From the NCBI RefSeq assembly GCF_000372725.1, contig NW_005200982.1, positions 310,001-374,000 of the forward strand: a stretch of DNA of 64,000 nucleotides, in the 5' to 3' direction. The notes below the pieces were generated by a model. That model saw only the letters and a list, made by a program, of their open reading frames with translations. It made no database searches and was not told where the DNA came from. Origin of the DNA: Emiliania huxleyi CCMP1516 (taxonomy: Eukaryota > Haptophyta > Isochrysidales > Noelaerhabdaceae). The translations under genes were made by a program, and so were the position numbers. Below are positions 1 to 11,534 of the stretch, piece by piece; position 1 is the first letter of the stretch, and every line of letters starts with the position of its first letter.

Positions 1-99
1 TGCACAGAGACCATCTTCACTGACCACCAACGACAGGTGTGCGACTACGCGCTCGTTCGTCTACGCGGAGAAGAAGAAAAACGGCGAAGGAAGCGCCGT

Positions 100-834
100 A
101 CTCGGTCTCCTTCACCGCCACGCAGAACGGCGACGTCATCGTCCAGCTGCACCCGCACTCGCAGCTCGAGCGCGCTGTGCGCCACGAGCGGCAGGCGCAG
201 GCCACGGAGCCGCCTGCGAGCGCGAGCCCTGCGGCGCCGCCCGCCCCTGCCGCCGCGCCGCCAGCCGCGGAGCCGGCCAGCCCGCCGCGCCTGCGGGCCC
301 GGCCGCCGCCGCGCGCGTGCCGCCGCCGCCCAGCGGCGGCGGAGTGCGCGGCTGCACCTTCACTGTCCCCGACCCGGGCAGGAAGCGCGGGCGGCAGCAG
401 CGCGGCAAGGGCAGCACCAGCGCCGCGGCCGCGCCGATAATGGACCCCGTCTCGTCGACAAGAACGCGCTCTCGGCGCGCGGCGGCGGGCCCCCACTCCA
501 GTCGCGCTCTCCCTCACCGGACTCGCCGCCCGCCAAGCGGGCTTCCTCCGCCGACTCGTCCGGCTACGACACCGATTTACCGGACGAGGTGCAGCAAGAG
601 GCTGTACGCAAGGTCTGCGGCGCGCTCGGCATGAGGGAGCAGTTCGAGGCGGCGATGGCGGCGGGCGAGCTGCTCGAGATGCTCGAGAGCTTGCCGCGAG
701 GGGTGGTCGAGGCCTCCGTTCGGCTGATGCGCGGTTACAACCGCACGGGCGAGTGGCCAGAGCCCATTCTCACCAGCCCTGCCCCGCAGCGCGGCCGCTC
801 GCCAAGCCCCGTCGATGAGTGGTCAGATGGTTAG
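100..834 (+). CDS. Hypothetical protein, partial, probably multi-exon
   Basis: Coding character changes frame at least once across this stretch, which fits exons or frameshifts rather than one open frame. The first part (about 100-240) reads as a plausible globular segment including SVSFTATQNGDVIVQLHPHS. The middle is Pro/Ala/Arg-rich. The last part (about 450-834) gives a Ser-rich and then acidic tail ending in SPVDEWSDG and a stop at 834. I recognise no domain. The 5' end is probably outside the window or in an upstream exon, because no good ATG precedes the first segment. Exon borders are not resolved, and a frameshifted pseudogene cannot be excluded. Confidence 0.35.
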   Translation, partial: TRSPSPPRRTATSSSSCTRTRSSSALCATSGRRRPRSRLRARALRRRPPLPPRRQPRSRPARRACGPGRRRARAAAAQRRRSARLHLHCPRPGQEARAAAARQGQHQRRGRADNGPRLVDKNALSARGGGPPLQSRSPSPDSPPAKRASSADSSGYDTDLPDEVQQEAVRKVCGALGMREQFEAAMAAGELLEMLESLPRGVVEASVRLMRGYNRTGEWPEPILTSPAPQRGRSPSPVDEWSDG

Positions 835-1627
835 TGCCCGAGAGCGAGGGGTCCGGGGGAGCACAAACATAGGACGCCCAGCCTTGCCCTCGTGCCGCCG
901 AGTGCATATCCTATGCGAGAGAGATCCCCTGTGCCCTGTGCCCAGCCCTCTCCGCGCGGCGATGCGCCCTCCCCCCTCGCTTTTGCAAAATCCTGCAAAG
1001 GTGGGGACGTGTCTGTCCTCGACCCAGCCCTAGCTTGGGATGTCCGTTGTATTTATTTTTACCCATCTCACAGTAGCAGAGGTGTCCGTTTTTATTCTCG
1101 GTGAGGTGCTGCGAAGCTGCGAGCTCGGCTGCAGCCAGAGACGAGAGAACGGCCTGCTTGGCACGCAGCTGCGTAATCGTCGGCCCGCGTGCGCGGCTCT
1201 TCACGGCTGTGCCGGCGAGTTGGCGTTCACGCGCTGAATCATCATCGTCATGGCCTCTCCGGCGCGCGACAAAGGTACATCCCCAGGACGCGCAGAGGCA
1301 GCTGCGAGCCAGCGGAGTGGACGGTAACACACCGCGCCATCGCGCCACCTGTGCTGTGTGTTACCGTCCACTCGGCGGGGTCGCAGCTGCCTCCCCGAGA
1401 TGTACCTTTTTGCGCAAATGGTCAAATCAAGGTTTTGTACGCGAGCTGTGCCACAGTGAAATGGAACTAGCCTTTGGGCCCTGTGCTGGGCACCCTACGC
1501 TTTACCGTGGCTCGTCAGCACTCACTCACGGCAGTCAGAGTCACTCACGCGGCCCCTAGGATGCCGGTCTCCAGTGCTCCCATCCCTCGTTTTACTTTTC
1601 AGTTTGCAAAAAAGAAACGGCTCGTGA
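835..1627. other. Convergent intergenic region with a foldback hairpin
   Basis: This lies between the 3' ends of a plus-strand gene and a minus-strand gene. I see no supportable coding sequence. Its main feature is the long inverted repeat at about 1268-1412, listed separately. No terminator or polyadenylation signal could be assigned. Confidence 0.5.
1268..1412. repeat. Foldback inverted repeat, arms about 60 bp
   Basis: Left arm about 1268-1332 and right arm about 1354-1412 are near-complementary around a loop of about 20 bp. The inner 16-bp core GTGGACGGTAACACAC is perfectly repeated in inverted form, and the outer AAGGTACAT/ATGTACCTT ends also pair. Arms differ by several substitutions and small indels. 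It could be a miniature foldback element or a hairpin in the shared 3' region of the two convergent genes. Confidence 0.7.
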
Positions 1628-2713
1628 TCATATCGCCGCTTCGTGGGGATCCTCACTGTGGGGCCGCTTCGGCTTGAGCAGCGTCGAAAAGCGGTTCATG
1701 ACGTAGCGGAAGCCGTCGATGTTGGTCGCCGGCTGGTACCCAAAGTCCTTCTCGGGCGGGCGGGCCGTGCTGCCGGGGCGGAGGTGGCCTGAAAACTCGT
1801 GGGCGAGCCCGTCGACCATGCACCACTCGACGAACGCCCCGGCGGCGCAGCCCACGTACCGGCGGCAGTGGCTGGTTGCGCTCTCGTATGTCGGGGTGGT
1901 CGAAAGGGCGCACCCCGCCGCCACGGCCCAAGTTGCCATCGTCGGCCCGATGGTCGTGTTGCACACGCCGTCGGCAGCCCCGCAGATCTGCACCACCGAG
2001 ACAGCACGCGAGGGCCGGCACTCTGTAAAGCCGCCTCCGAGCTCGATGCCGCCCTCGACCGGAGCGATGCCGCGGAATAGGTCCGCGGCATCGCAGCCGA
2101 GGCGGTTGGCCATCATCGCGCCGTTCGAGAAGCCCATCGCAAAGAGGTCGTCGTCTGCGCACATGGCCGACTTGAGCCAAGACGCGATGGCTCTCACGAA
2201 CCCCACGTCGTCGACGCGGCGGTCCGGCGCCGTTCCGCAGCAGCCGCCCGCGTTCCAGCTGCACGGGTTGGACTGGTCGAGGAGCGTGCCGCCGCGGCAG
2301 GCCGCGTCGCTGGCGTTGGCCGGACAGCAGTGCGGCGAAGGCTTCTCAGCGGTGCCGAACGGCAAGGCAACGAGCCACTTGTAGCCGCGCTGCAGATACT
2401 CAAAGGAACCGGCGGCGGTCGGGTGTCGCTCGTCGTAGTGCTGGTCCTCATTGTAGCGCGCCGTCCCCGTAAGCAGCGAGTAGTAGTACGGGCTGGCAGA
2501 GTAGCCGTGCATGGAGATGAGAGCCGGCAGGCCGGCTCCCACATCCACGCCAGCAGGCACGTCGAGCAAAAAGCGGCGCTCGAGCCCGCCGGAGTTGAGG
2601 TCCACGAGGTGGGTGCCGGCGCCGAGCGCCGGCGTGCAGCGGCCGGCGGCGGCCAGCGAGAAGAAGAGGTGTGGGAGGAGGAAGAAAGGGACGAATGTTC
2701 CACTGGGCTCCAT
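1628..2713 (-). CDS. Secreted PHB-depolymerase/feruloyl-esterase-like hydrolase
   Basis: Single-exon 361-residue protein of the alpha/beta-hydrolase 'Esterase PHB'/LpqC type (CE1-like). The chosen start (MEPSG) is followed directly by a hydrophobic signal peptide, FVPFFLLPHLFFSLAAAG; the frame is open further upstream but that part looks non-coding. Visible hallmarks are the oxyanion-region SMHGYS, the nucleophile elbow GFSNG, an acid candidate in CGAADGVC and a histidine candidate in DGLAHEF. Many cysteines, some in pairs, suggest disulfides and an extracellular or vacuolar location. The family cleaves ester bonds in polyhydroxyalkanoates or in hydroxycinnamate-sugar esters; the substrate here cannot be told from sequence. 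The gene converges on the partial gene to its left. Confidence 0.82.
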   Translation of the reverse strand: MEPSGTFVPFFLLPHLFFSLAAAGRCTPALGAGTHLVDLNSGGLERRFLLDVPAGVDVGAGLPALISMHGYSASPYYYSLLTGTARYNEDQHYDERHPTAAGSFEYLQRGYKWLVALPFGTAEKPSPHCCPANASDAACRGGTLLDQSNPCSWNAGGCCGTAPDRRVDDVGFVRAIASWLKSAMCADDDLFAMGFSNGAMMANRLGCDAADLFRGIAPVEGGIELGGGFTECRPSRAVSVVQICGAADGVCNTTIGPTMATWAVAAGCALSTTPTYESATSHCRRYVGCAAGAFVEWCMVDGLAHEFSGHLRPGSTARPPEKDFGYQPATNIDGFRYVMNRFSTLLKPKRPHSEDPHEAAI

Positions 2714-4500
2714 CGCTTGCTGTGCCGCCCTTCCTACAGCCCGACAGCGAGAAAAATTTCCTGCCGCGGACGTGGAGACCCTCGAAATCCCTCGTGTGCT
2801 GTGGCGGCCTGTTGGGGACTTGTTGTTGCGCTCTGTGTGCCGTCCAGCGTCCTTCATCCACCAGTCCTAAGCGCTAAGGCGTAGGGGGGGATATGGTGAT
2901 TTTTGAATGAACGCCTCGCGCAAAACCACCGCTACCATGCCACAGAAGACCCTTGTGGGCTATCCAGAACACCTAAGATCATGCCCTAGCTCTAAAGTGG
3001 GCCCGAGATATGCCAGCTAAACCCCGGATTTTTTCCGGCAGGCTCCGCCGCACTGTGATGAGCGTCGGCAGGACCCTTTGAAATCATGAATGGCGGCGTC
3101 TGGAGAGGCCCCCGCGGCCGGGGGCGGTAAGTGGGTGATAGGAGGGTGATAAACGACCATAACACCGGCCACCGGACCCCTCCACTCCCCCAAACACAGT
3201 CCAAACCGGCCCCGGCGGCCGCCGTGCAGGAGGCCGCCGGGGCGCACCAAACGGCCCCTCGCGACCTCCAGGTGGGCCACCACAGCCCGTCCCGGTGGCA
3301 CGGGTGCCGCCGCGCACCCGACCGACGCCCCCGGCCCGCCAGCTCCCGCTCTGGGGGGCTTCACACCTCCGCCAGCGAGCCGCAGCGCGCCCCCCTTTCG
3401 CGCACCGCGGCCGCACGCCCGAGAAGTGGCCGAAGGGCGACCTACGCGGCACTAAAATCACGACTAGAAGCGCCGCCCGCCAGCAGGCAGCTTGCCCGCC
3501 GCGCGCCGCGCGCCGCCGCAGCCCCCGGCCGGCGCTGGAAGGGCTATGCCGGCCGGTAGCCGCCGTCGCGCCGCCCGGCGGCCGCGTGGGCCGCAGCGGT
3601 TGGGGCGGCGGCGCCAGGACGCCCCGAGCGGAGCTGTGAAGAGCCTGGGGCGCGGGGTGGGGGTCGGGGAGGGCGACGTGGGCGATGGTGGTGGCGTGGG
3701 TGCGCGGGGCCGGCGTGTGGGAGCGCGGGGAGGTCGGTGGTGGTGTGTGGAAGGTGAGGCTAGAACGCAGGAGGCCGGCAGGCAGAGGCGGCGTGGCGGC
3801 GCGTCGGCGGCGGTGAGAGCGGAGGGGAGGGCGGTGGGGAGGGCGGTGGGGAGGGCGGTGACGTTGGCGGCGGCGAGGCCAGTCGCGTGGGCGGCGGCGA
3901 GGCAGGTGGCGGGGCAGGAGGCGGCCCGGAGGGCGGCAGCGGCGGCGCGGCGGTAGCGGCGCCGGGCGGGAGGGTGGGTCGGCGGCAGCGTTGGCGAGGC
4001 GGCGGCGCGGGTGGCAGTGGCGAGGGCGGCGGTGCGGGTGGGCGGGAGGCGGCCGCCAACGGTGGCGGTGGCGGCCGGGCCATCGGCGGCGGGCGGCGCG
4101 GCGGTAGGGGCGGCAGCGGGGCAACGCCGCGAGGTGGCAAGGGAGGAGGGGGGGGGGGGGGGGAGGCTCGCCTGCGCCCTCGACCCGCGAGAGCCGGTGC
4201 CGTCATGCCCTCGAACGCGACGGGGGGCGCCCTCCTGCCGCAAGCGGCGGCTGGCCGCCACCTCAAAGGAGCCTCTTGCACGCAAAACACCCGCTCGGTG
4301 ACGCCTGAAGGGGGGGCGGTGCAGGGGGGAGAAGATGAGGGCGTCACCGAGCGTGTGGTGCTGCCGGGAAGTTGGTGGGCGGGGCACGGATGCACCTCAA
4401 ATACGAGCGAGTAGCGGGAAGACCGCCCGCTACTCCGGCGGGAGAGTGCTCCCCCGCCGCCCCCTGGGTCACCCCGAGTGACCTCGCAGCCCACGCCGTG
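2714..4500. other. Low-complexity GC-rich intergenic region
   Basis: Long open frames occur on both strands but are Pro-, Arg-, Ala- or Gly-runs produced by GGC/GGT/GCC repeats (about 3640-4130), with a poly-G run near 4141-4162. No domain, no plausible start context and no conserved-looking segment. I see no gene here; a regulatory region for the esterase starting at 2713 is possible but not demonstrable. Confidence 0.5.
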
Positions 4501-4599
4501 AGGCGCTGCTGTCAGGGGGAAGGGTGGGGCGCGTGCGAAGCCGCTGGGAAAAGACGGCCAGGAGCCCAGGAGCGGCCGGAGCCGGCGGGCGCCGCCGCC

Positions 4600-5140
4600 G
4601 TCGCCCAGCTGGCCCGCTCTGCACGGCACGTGCGCGCGCGCGCGCCAAAAGCCCGCTCCTGGGTCTCAATGGGGCTGGGGTCGAAGAGGAACACGAGGAG
4701 GGCGAAGACGAGCACCTCCGAGGCGCTGGCTTGGTCGTTGCCGGACTCGACGGAACCTCTCGCCCGAGGAGGTGACGGCAGGCAGAAGTTTTTCTCCTGC
4801 GTAGGCGCGCGAGCGAGCGTCAGCGCGCCGAGGGCCATTACGTGAGAGAACGTGATCTGTGGCCGCGCGCACCGGGTCGGCCAGGAAGAGCATCGCCGAG
4901 GGAAGCGACGAGCGCCCGGGCGGCCCCGGGGAGCGCCGCGTCCGAGCCCCAGGTCTGCCCAAGTACCTATCCACCATCTCTGGACATGTTCAGGCCAAGC
5001 TGCCATGGCCGACTCGGGGTACCCCGCGCCACCCGGGCGACTCGATGGCCGCCTCCGCGGCGGCGGCGTCCGGCTGCAGCTCCATCGCCAGGGCCAAGCA
5101 GTCAGGGCCCTGAGGCCCCCAAGCAGTGCAAACATCCATA
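4600..5140 (-). CDS. Possible hypothetical protein fragments, frame unresolved
   Basis: Several short minus-strand segments look less repetitive than the surroundings: a hydrophobic stretch with VLVFALLVFLFDPSP around 4680-4725, HVMALGALTLA around 4820-4860, and AMLFLADPVRAAT near 4860-4890. They lie in different frames, so an intron-containing membrane protein or a decayed gene are both possible. No domain is recognised and no start or splice site could be fixed. Low-confidence call. Confidence 0.2.
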
Positions 5141-5388
5141 GCTTCCATGCCTCGAGGAGCGATCTACCGGTTGTCACCGTCATCCTAGACGCCGAACGAA
5201 AACGCCTCTCAAACGCCTCGAGTGGTCGAGATTCAGTTTGGGTTTGGGGCTTGGAAAATCAATGTTTTAGTGGACCATATCCCCCCCTACTAAGGGTAAG
5301 GCGCCACCTGCTTTTTTCTCCTTTTCAGCCCGGCTCCTACGCTACGCCCTCGTACACCACCCTCTCCGTATCCTCGCATTTCGGGTCC

Positions 5389-6686
<1,298 letters not shown>

Positions 6687-6813
6687 TGTGTGTAGTGCTG
6701 CCAACCTTGAGGCCAACCTTGAGGACTCGTCTGATTTCCTTCTCGGTCCCTCGAATGAGCGCCTTTTTTTTTTATTGGTGTTGTTGCTCATCTGAGATTT
6801 TTGTTTGGGTCGA

Positions 6814-6818
<5 letters not shown>

Positions 6819-6903
<85 letters not shown>

Positions 6904-6916
6904 AGAGAGAGAGAGA
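6819..6916. repeat. (GA)n microsatellite
   Basis: A nearly pure GA tract of about 95 bp, ending with GGAGAG interruptions. On the minus strand it reads (CT)n, about 130 bp upstream of the START-like gene's start, so it lies in that gene's 5' flank or untranslated leader. Confidence 0.95.
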
Positions 6917-6944
6917 TTTGGATCATTTGTTTTGTAGGTATTTG

Positions 6945-7060
6945 TTTGAAAACCAACAAGAAATCGCGACTCGCACAGTCTCAGCGATTTGGACTCGGCA
7001 GCAGCAGCTTGTCAGCACTCTTCAGCCCGTCTGCCGAAGCTGGGCCTGGCCCTGGGCTTT
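6945..7060 (+). repeat. Dispersed repeat shared with 41383-41460
   Basis: The stretch beginning AACCAACAAGAAATC and ending near CCGAAGCTGGGCC is repeated, with small differences, at 41390-41460. Both copies lie beside a minus-strand gene. The family is unknown. Confidence 0.6.
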
Positions 7061-7755
7061 CCGCGTCTTTCGGCACCGCGTCTTTGTGCTTTCCGCGTCG
7101 ATGGATGGCGGCACCGACCGGCGCAGACACCACCGGAAGTTCAAAAGGACGAGAGAGGACTTAAAGGAAGCTTCTTCTTTTATAAATAGAGCAGGCATCT
7201 CCAGGAGAGATGGGCGACGGCCGACGCACGAACACAGAGGCACAGTGCGCACCCCGCCCCGCTCGCAGGGGGCTGGCAGGGCGTGCATCACACACACAGG
7301 GACTGTGTGACTCCTTCCTCGGGTTTCTGGGACTCTTGACGAGATGTGCTAGTCGCTATTCTCCGACGATTCCGACATGACACATGTCTGACGGGCAGTT
7401 CGTTCGGGCTCGAGTGAGAGCCGCGGTCGCGGTCGCGAGCGCGCGGGGCCTGGCTAGGGCTGCCGGGCGTGATCTCGCTCGACCCACGCGCCGGAGCGCG
7501 AGTAGTGCTTGATCAGCCGGGCCTCGCCGCAGTCTTCCAAATTCTTTTGTATGTTTCAAGAAAGAAAGAAAAGCAGGCAACCAGGTTCTTCTTTCTTTCT
7601 CTTTTTGCTCGAAGAATTCTTTTGTACCCTGGTTTGCCTGTGATAGTGCTAGCACGCGCCAGTCCGCACCTGTGTCGAGCCTCTCTGCTGTGAGAGGGAG
7701 TTGCTGTCGTTATGCCGGAAGAATTCTTTTGTATCCTGCTTGGTGTCCGCCTGAT
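7061..7755. other. Intergenic region with short direct repeats
   Basis: Holds three copies of a sequence containing ATTCTTTTGTA (near 7540, 7614 and 7728; the last two share GAAGAATTCTTTTGTA), one copy of the SINE-like repeat family B (7645-7700), and a segment at 7180-7240 that recurs at 22970-23030. No coding sequence is supported. It is the upstream region of the fusion gene starting at 7756. Confidence 0.55.
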
Positions 7756-8862
7756 ATGCGTCGGTCCCTCGGCAGTGCACGGCGACTACTGGTGGCGCGC
7801 CGCCTCCACACGCGGCACGAGCCCGGCGCCATCTCCATGGACACGGCCGTCCTCGAGTATGCGGTCGACGAGGAGGCAGGAGTCCTCGACATCCAGCACA
7901 CGCGCACGCCGCCCGAGATGCGCGGGCAGGGCGTGGCCGAGAAGCTGTGCGATGCGGCCTTTGAGCACGCTCGCGGCGCGTCGCTCCGTGTCCTGCCCTC
8001 GTGCTCGTATGTGAGCGACCGCTATCTGCCCAAGCACTCCGAGGCGCAGGGCATCGCGGTGAGGTCGGTCGACAGCGCGACGCCGGGCCTCTGCATATGC
8101 GTCTCGTGGCTCGGCGTCGCGAGCCTGCGACTCGTCGATGCCAGGCGGCGCAACCCGCTGACTGCGGCTCTCCTCGCCAAGCTCCAGAGCTTTCTGGGCG
8201 CGTGCGCTGCCATGGAGGTGACGCACGGCGGGCCGCTGCCAGAGGTGCGCACCCTCCTCCTCGAGAGCACAGGCCCGGTCTTCAGCTCGGGCCACGACTT
8301 CAACGACTTCCACGAGGCGCCGGCCGCCGAGCAGCGGCGCGTGCTCGAGATGTGCGCCGACGTCAACGCGCTGCTGGCCGAGGTGCCGCAGGTGAGCGTG
8401 GCGGCGGTGAGCGGCGCGTGCGTGGCGGGCGGCGCGCAGCTGGCGGCCTCGTGTGACCTCGTGATCGCGCGCGACGACGCGCGCTTCTGCCTGCCCGGCG
8501 TGCGCACGGGCGGCTTCTGCCACACGCCCGCGGTGGCGGTCGGCGCGCGCGTCGCGCCGCGCAAGGCGCTCGAGCTCGCGCTGCTCGCGTCCGACGTCGA
8601 CGCAGTCGAGGCCGAACGCATCGGCCTCGCCAACTCGGTGGTCCCTTCGGCGGAGTGGGCGAGCGCCGTCGAGCAGACGGTCAACCAGCTGGCGCGCACC
8701 TTCAGCAAGTCGGTCGCGGACGGCAAGCGGACCTTTTACCGCCAGGCAGCCGCGCCCGCCCTTCGTGACCGGTACGCTGTCGCCACCGACACGATGGTCG
8801 ACATGTTCTCGTCCCCAGCCTATCAGGAGAGCATGGCCGCCTTCTTGAGGCGAAAGGAGTGA
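7756..8862 (+). CDS. GNAT (YjdJ/NATD1-type) fused to enoyl-CoA hydratase (ECHDC3-like)
   Basis: Single-exon protein of 368 residues. The start MRRSLGSARRLL gives an Arg-rich amphipathic leader typical of a mitochondrial presequence; a second Met (7837) begins the folded part. Residues about 29-100 match the small GCN5-related domain of the YjdJ/NATD1 type: acetyl-CoA loop MRGQGVAEKL and the diagnostic VLPSCSYVSDRYLPKHSE. Residues about 105-368 are a crotonase fold most like ECHDC3: AsRR-type NPLTAALL, oxyanion segment SSGHDFNDFHE, GACVAGGAQLAASCD, and the C-terminal LARTFSKSVADGKRTFYRQ. Acidic catalytic residues of true hydratases are not obvious, as in ECHDC3. There is no intron, stop or frame change between the two domains. 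The fusion suggests acyl-CoA binding or turnover in mitochondria (inference). Confidence 0.85.
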   Translation: MRRSLGSARRLLVARRLHTRHEPGAISMDTAVLEYAVDEEAGVLDIQHTRTPPEMRGQGVAEKLCDAAFEHARGASLRVLPSCSYVSDRYLPKHSEAQGIAVRSVDSATPGLCICVSWLGVASLRLVDARRRNPLTAALLAKLQSFLGACAAMEVTHGGPLPEVRTLLLESTGPVFSSGHDFNDFHEAPAAEQRRVLEMCADVNALLAEVPQVSVAAVSGACVAGGAQLAASCDLVIARDDARFCLPGVRTGGFCHTPAVAVGARVAPRKALELALLASDVDAVEAERIGLANSVVPSAEWASAVEQTVNQLARTFSKSVADGKRTFYRQAAAPALRDRYAVATDTMVDMFSSPAYQESMAAFLRRKE

Positions 8863-9210
8863 GCGGAGCGCGGCGCACACCGAACACCGCGTTGGTTTAT
8901 ACTTTATTGCGTAGTGGCTAGTGCGGTGACCGGTGTGCGGAGTGCGCGTACACACGTACACAGCGGGGGCAGGGCGTTAGCAGCTCACGAAAAGCACTAT
9001 TATAGTCTATTATAGCATACACACTACTCTGGAAAAGAGGGGAACCGTCGTTTTTTGATTCGAAGCTGGGCACAAGCTCGACAGGCGAGCAGCAATATTG
9101 TGAGAGTCAGAGATCGGGCCCTCGCCGGGCGCACGTCGCAATGCCCGTGCGCCTCCCCGCACCTCACCTCGAAGTGCGTGCGCGCGGGCCGCGACGACCG
9201 GAGCGGCTAC
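8863..9210. other. Convergent intergenic region
   Basis: Lies between the 3' ends of the fusion gene (+) and ZNG1 (-). An AT-rich patch with repeated TATTATAG lies near 8998-9020. No gene, repeat or RNA is recognised. Confidence 0.5.
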
Positions 9211-11073
9211 CTAGGCGGGCTGCTGGCGCTGCCTCTTCGCAGCCGCGTCGCCCTCTTCCGGCGCCCTCTTGACGAGGTCGTCCGAGTCGGCAGGCGCGGA
9301 GATGATGTCGCCGCTGTCCATGGTGATCTGAGGAGGGGCGGGTCGGCGCTGGTCGGCGCTGCGGCGTCGGCTCAGGAGGCGGGCGGGGAGGGTGGCGGGC
9401 GCAGACCTGGTAGGGCGCAACCATGCCTGGCAGGGGAGCGGGAGGCGAGGTGAGGCGAGGGCGGCGCTCCGGCGGGCGCTCGCGGGCTGTGGCGTGCTAG
9501 CGGCCGACGGGCAGCGTCGCGGGCACGGCCACCGGGGTCCATGTCCTCCGATCGCCACATGAGCTGGGTGATCGTGCCCTTGACGTAGCCGTTTGCGTCG
9601 GCGTCTGGGTCGCCCGCCAGGTGGCACATCACCCGGTCGCCCACCTGGAAGCGGAGCGCCTGCAGCTTCTTCTCCAGGTTGGCCGGCGTCGCGAGGCACG
9701 CCTCGAAGCGCGCCTTGAGCTCGGCGGCGTCGAGGTTCTTGCCGATGAAGACGAGCTTGCTCTCGCGCGGCTCGTCCTCCTCCCACGGCTCGGTGAAGTC
9801 CCCGTTGAAAATCATGTGCACCGCGTGGTAGACGAAGCGCTGCTCCGCGTGTGCGATGTGCAGCACGCCCTTCATCCGGTAGATGTCGGCGCCTTGGGTC
9901 TTGAGCATCCCGCCGATCCAGTCCTCGATGGCGGCAAGGTCGAGCGGCGTGCTCTCCTCCGTGAGCGCGACGCTGCTCACCGAAGTGTCGTGCTCGTGCT
10001 CGCCGTTCGTGTTGAGGAACTCGGGGTCCATCTCGATGACGCGCTTCAGGTCGAAAGCGCCGATGTCGAGGACCCAGTCGGGCGACACCTCCGCCTTGGT
10101 GCAGCGCTGGACGGGCGCCTGCGAGTTGATCGACTTGAGCCGCTTCTCCACCTGCCCGACCGCGATCCGGGGGACGCGTCAGCCGCGCGTCCGCGCGAGC
10201 GGTCGGCCGCCGCGCCGCGTCGCCGCGCCCGCTCGAGGTCCGCCTCGCTCACGAGGTCGGTCTTGTTGAGCAGGATGCGGTCCGCGAAGGCGACCTGCTC
10301 CACCGCCTCGTTCTCGGCGCCCTCGGGCTTCTCCTCGTCGAGGTGCTGCTCGATGTGCTTTGCGTCCACCAGCGTCACGATCCCGTCCAGCCTGGCGAAC
10401 GCCTTGACCTGCGCGGCGACGCGGCCCGTGAGCCAAGAGAGCTCCGGTGGCGAGCGCGACGCGGCTGCGCACACGCGGCGCGCCTTATCGTCGACGAAGA
10501 AGGTCTGTGCAACAGGCGCCGGGTCCGCCATGCCGGTCCTACGGACGTGCCGCTGAGATGTCGTGGACGCCGCGTGGCACTCGGTCGCGGCCTTTGCCGG
10601 GGCACGTCTCAATGATGATGCCGTCGAGCTTGAGCGTGCCGGCCTGGAGTGGCGGCTTGGGTAGTGAGAGGCTTCCCTGGTACCCCGTGTTGCGTGTCAA
10701 AAATGTCACTGTGCTGTCGCCGGGGTTGTGCTATGGTGTGAGAGGCGGCAAGAGAGGAGAGAGGTGGCGGTGAGGCCAAGAGAGTCGCCTTGACACGCTT
10801 GGCGAGCTTCTCAAGCACGACGATCAGGTCCTGCCGGACCGTGCAGCAGATGCAGCCGTTCATCATCTCAATAATGTCCTCGTCGGCCTGCATCTTGGTG
10901 TTCTTCGACAGCAGCTCATCATCCACGCCGACTTCGCCAAACTCATTCTCGATGACGGCAATCTTCTTCCCGTGCGTTGCGGTCAGGATGTGGTTGAGCA
11001 GGGTGGTCTTTCCGCTCCCCAAGAAGCCTGTCAGGACCGTCACTGGGACTAGTGGGATGGAGGAATCCGCCAT
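9211..11073 (-). CDS. ZNG1: Zinc-regulated GTPase metalloprotein activator (CobW/COG0523, CBWD)
   Basis: Seven exons: 11073-10789, 10643-10606, 10538-10484, 10408-10229, 10151-9533, 9426-9407 and 9327-9211, giving 437 residues. N-terminal GTPase: Walker A GFLGSGKTTLLNH, metal-binding GCICCTVR, IIETTGMADPAPVAQTFFVDD, guanine-specificity NKTD. The C-terminal CobW_C part carries EHEHDTSVSSV and the TQLMWRSEDMDPG segment. Members of this family deliver zinc to client enzymes such as methionine aminopeptidase. The exon joins restore unbroken family-conserved sequence, for example RVK/AGTLKLDG, VDDK/VKAFARLDG and LER/VEKRL. Introns 1, 3 and 4 have GC donors; 2, 5 and 6 have GT. Exon 6 is only 20 nt. 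The acidic, Lys/Arg-containing tail ends KRQRQQPA. Confidence 0.93.
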
Positions 11074-11534
11074 CTTAGTGGGGCGGGAGCATGCACAGAG
11101 GGTGCTCGAGAGTTTAGAGAAAACAACCCTCACAGCGCACAGGCTCGACACAGGTGCGAACTGGCGCGTGCTAGTACTATCACCGGCACACCACCGGAGC
11201 CGCCTAAGCGACTCCGTTAAGAACGGCAATTCACTTAGCTCCGTGCACAATGCCGCTGTCCCCGCACGCTAGCTCGTTCACCGAAAAGAGTTTTCGAAAG
11301 AGAATTTACTGGCGCACGACTGCGGTTGTGTGTGCGGGGCGGCTACTGCACTCCAAGTGCTCCAAGTGCACGACACTGGGCACGGGACTGGCGCGCACTG
11401 GCACTAACACAGGTACACCAGAGAAGAGAAAGCGGATACGCAAACAACAAGAATTTTACAACAAACCTCCCTCGCACGACACCACAACGCACTCTCTCAC
11501 ATTACAAGCGATCCCACGGCAGCGACTCTGTCTG
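11074..11534. other. Upstream region of ZNG1 with SINE-like fragments
   Basis: Contains a minus-strand fragment of SINE-like repeat B (about 11130-11190) and a minus-strand copy of repeat A (about 11375-11425). No coding sequence is supported. Confidence 0.5.

Noticed and set aside
3084..4629. Pro-rich frames resembling hydroxyproline-rich wall proteins (PPSPPPSPP)
   Set aside because: They arise from GGT/GGC simple repeats, run in several frames and on both strands, and lack a signal peptide in frame.
7786..8961. Minus-strand frame of 391 codons
   Set aside because: Antisense of the GNAT-crotonase fusion; no motif and Arg/Glu-rich.
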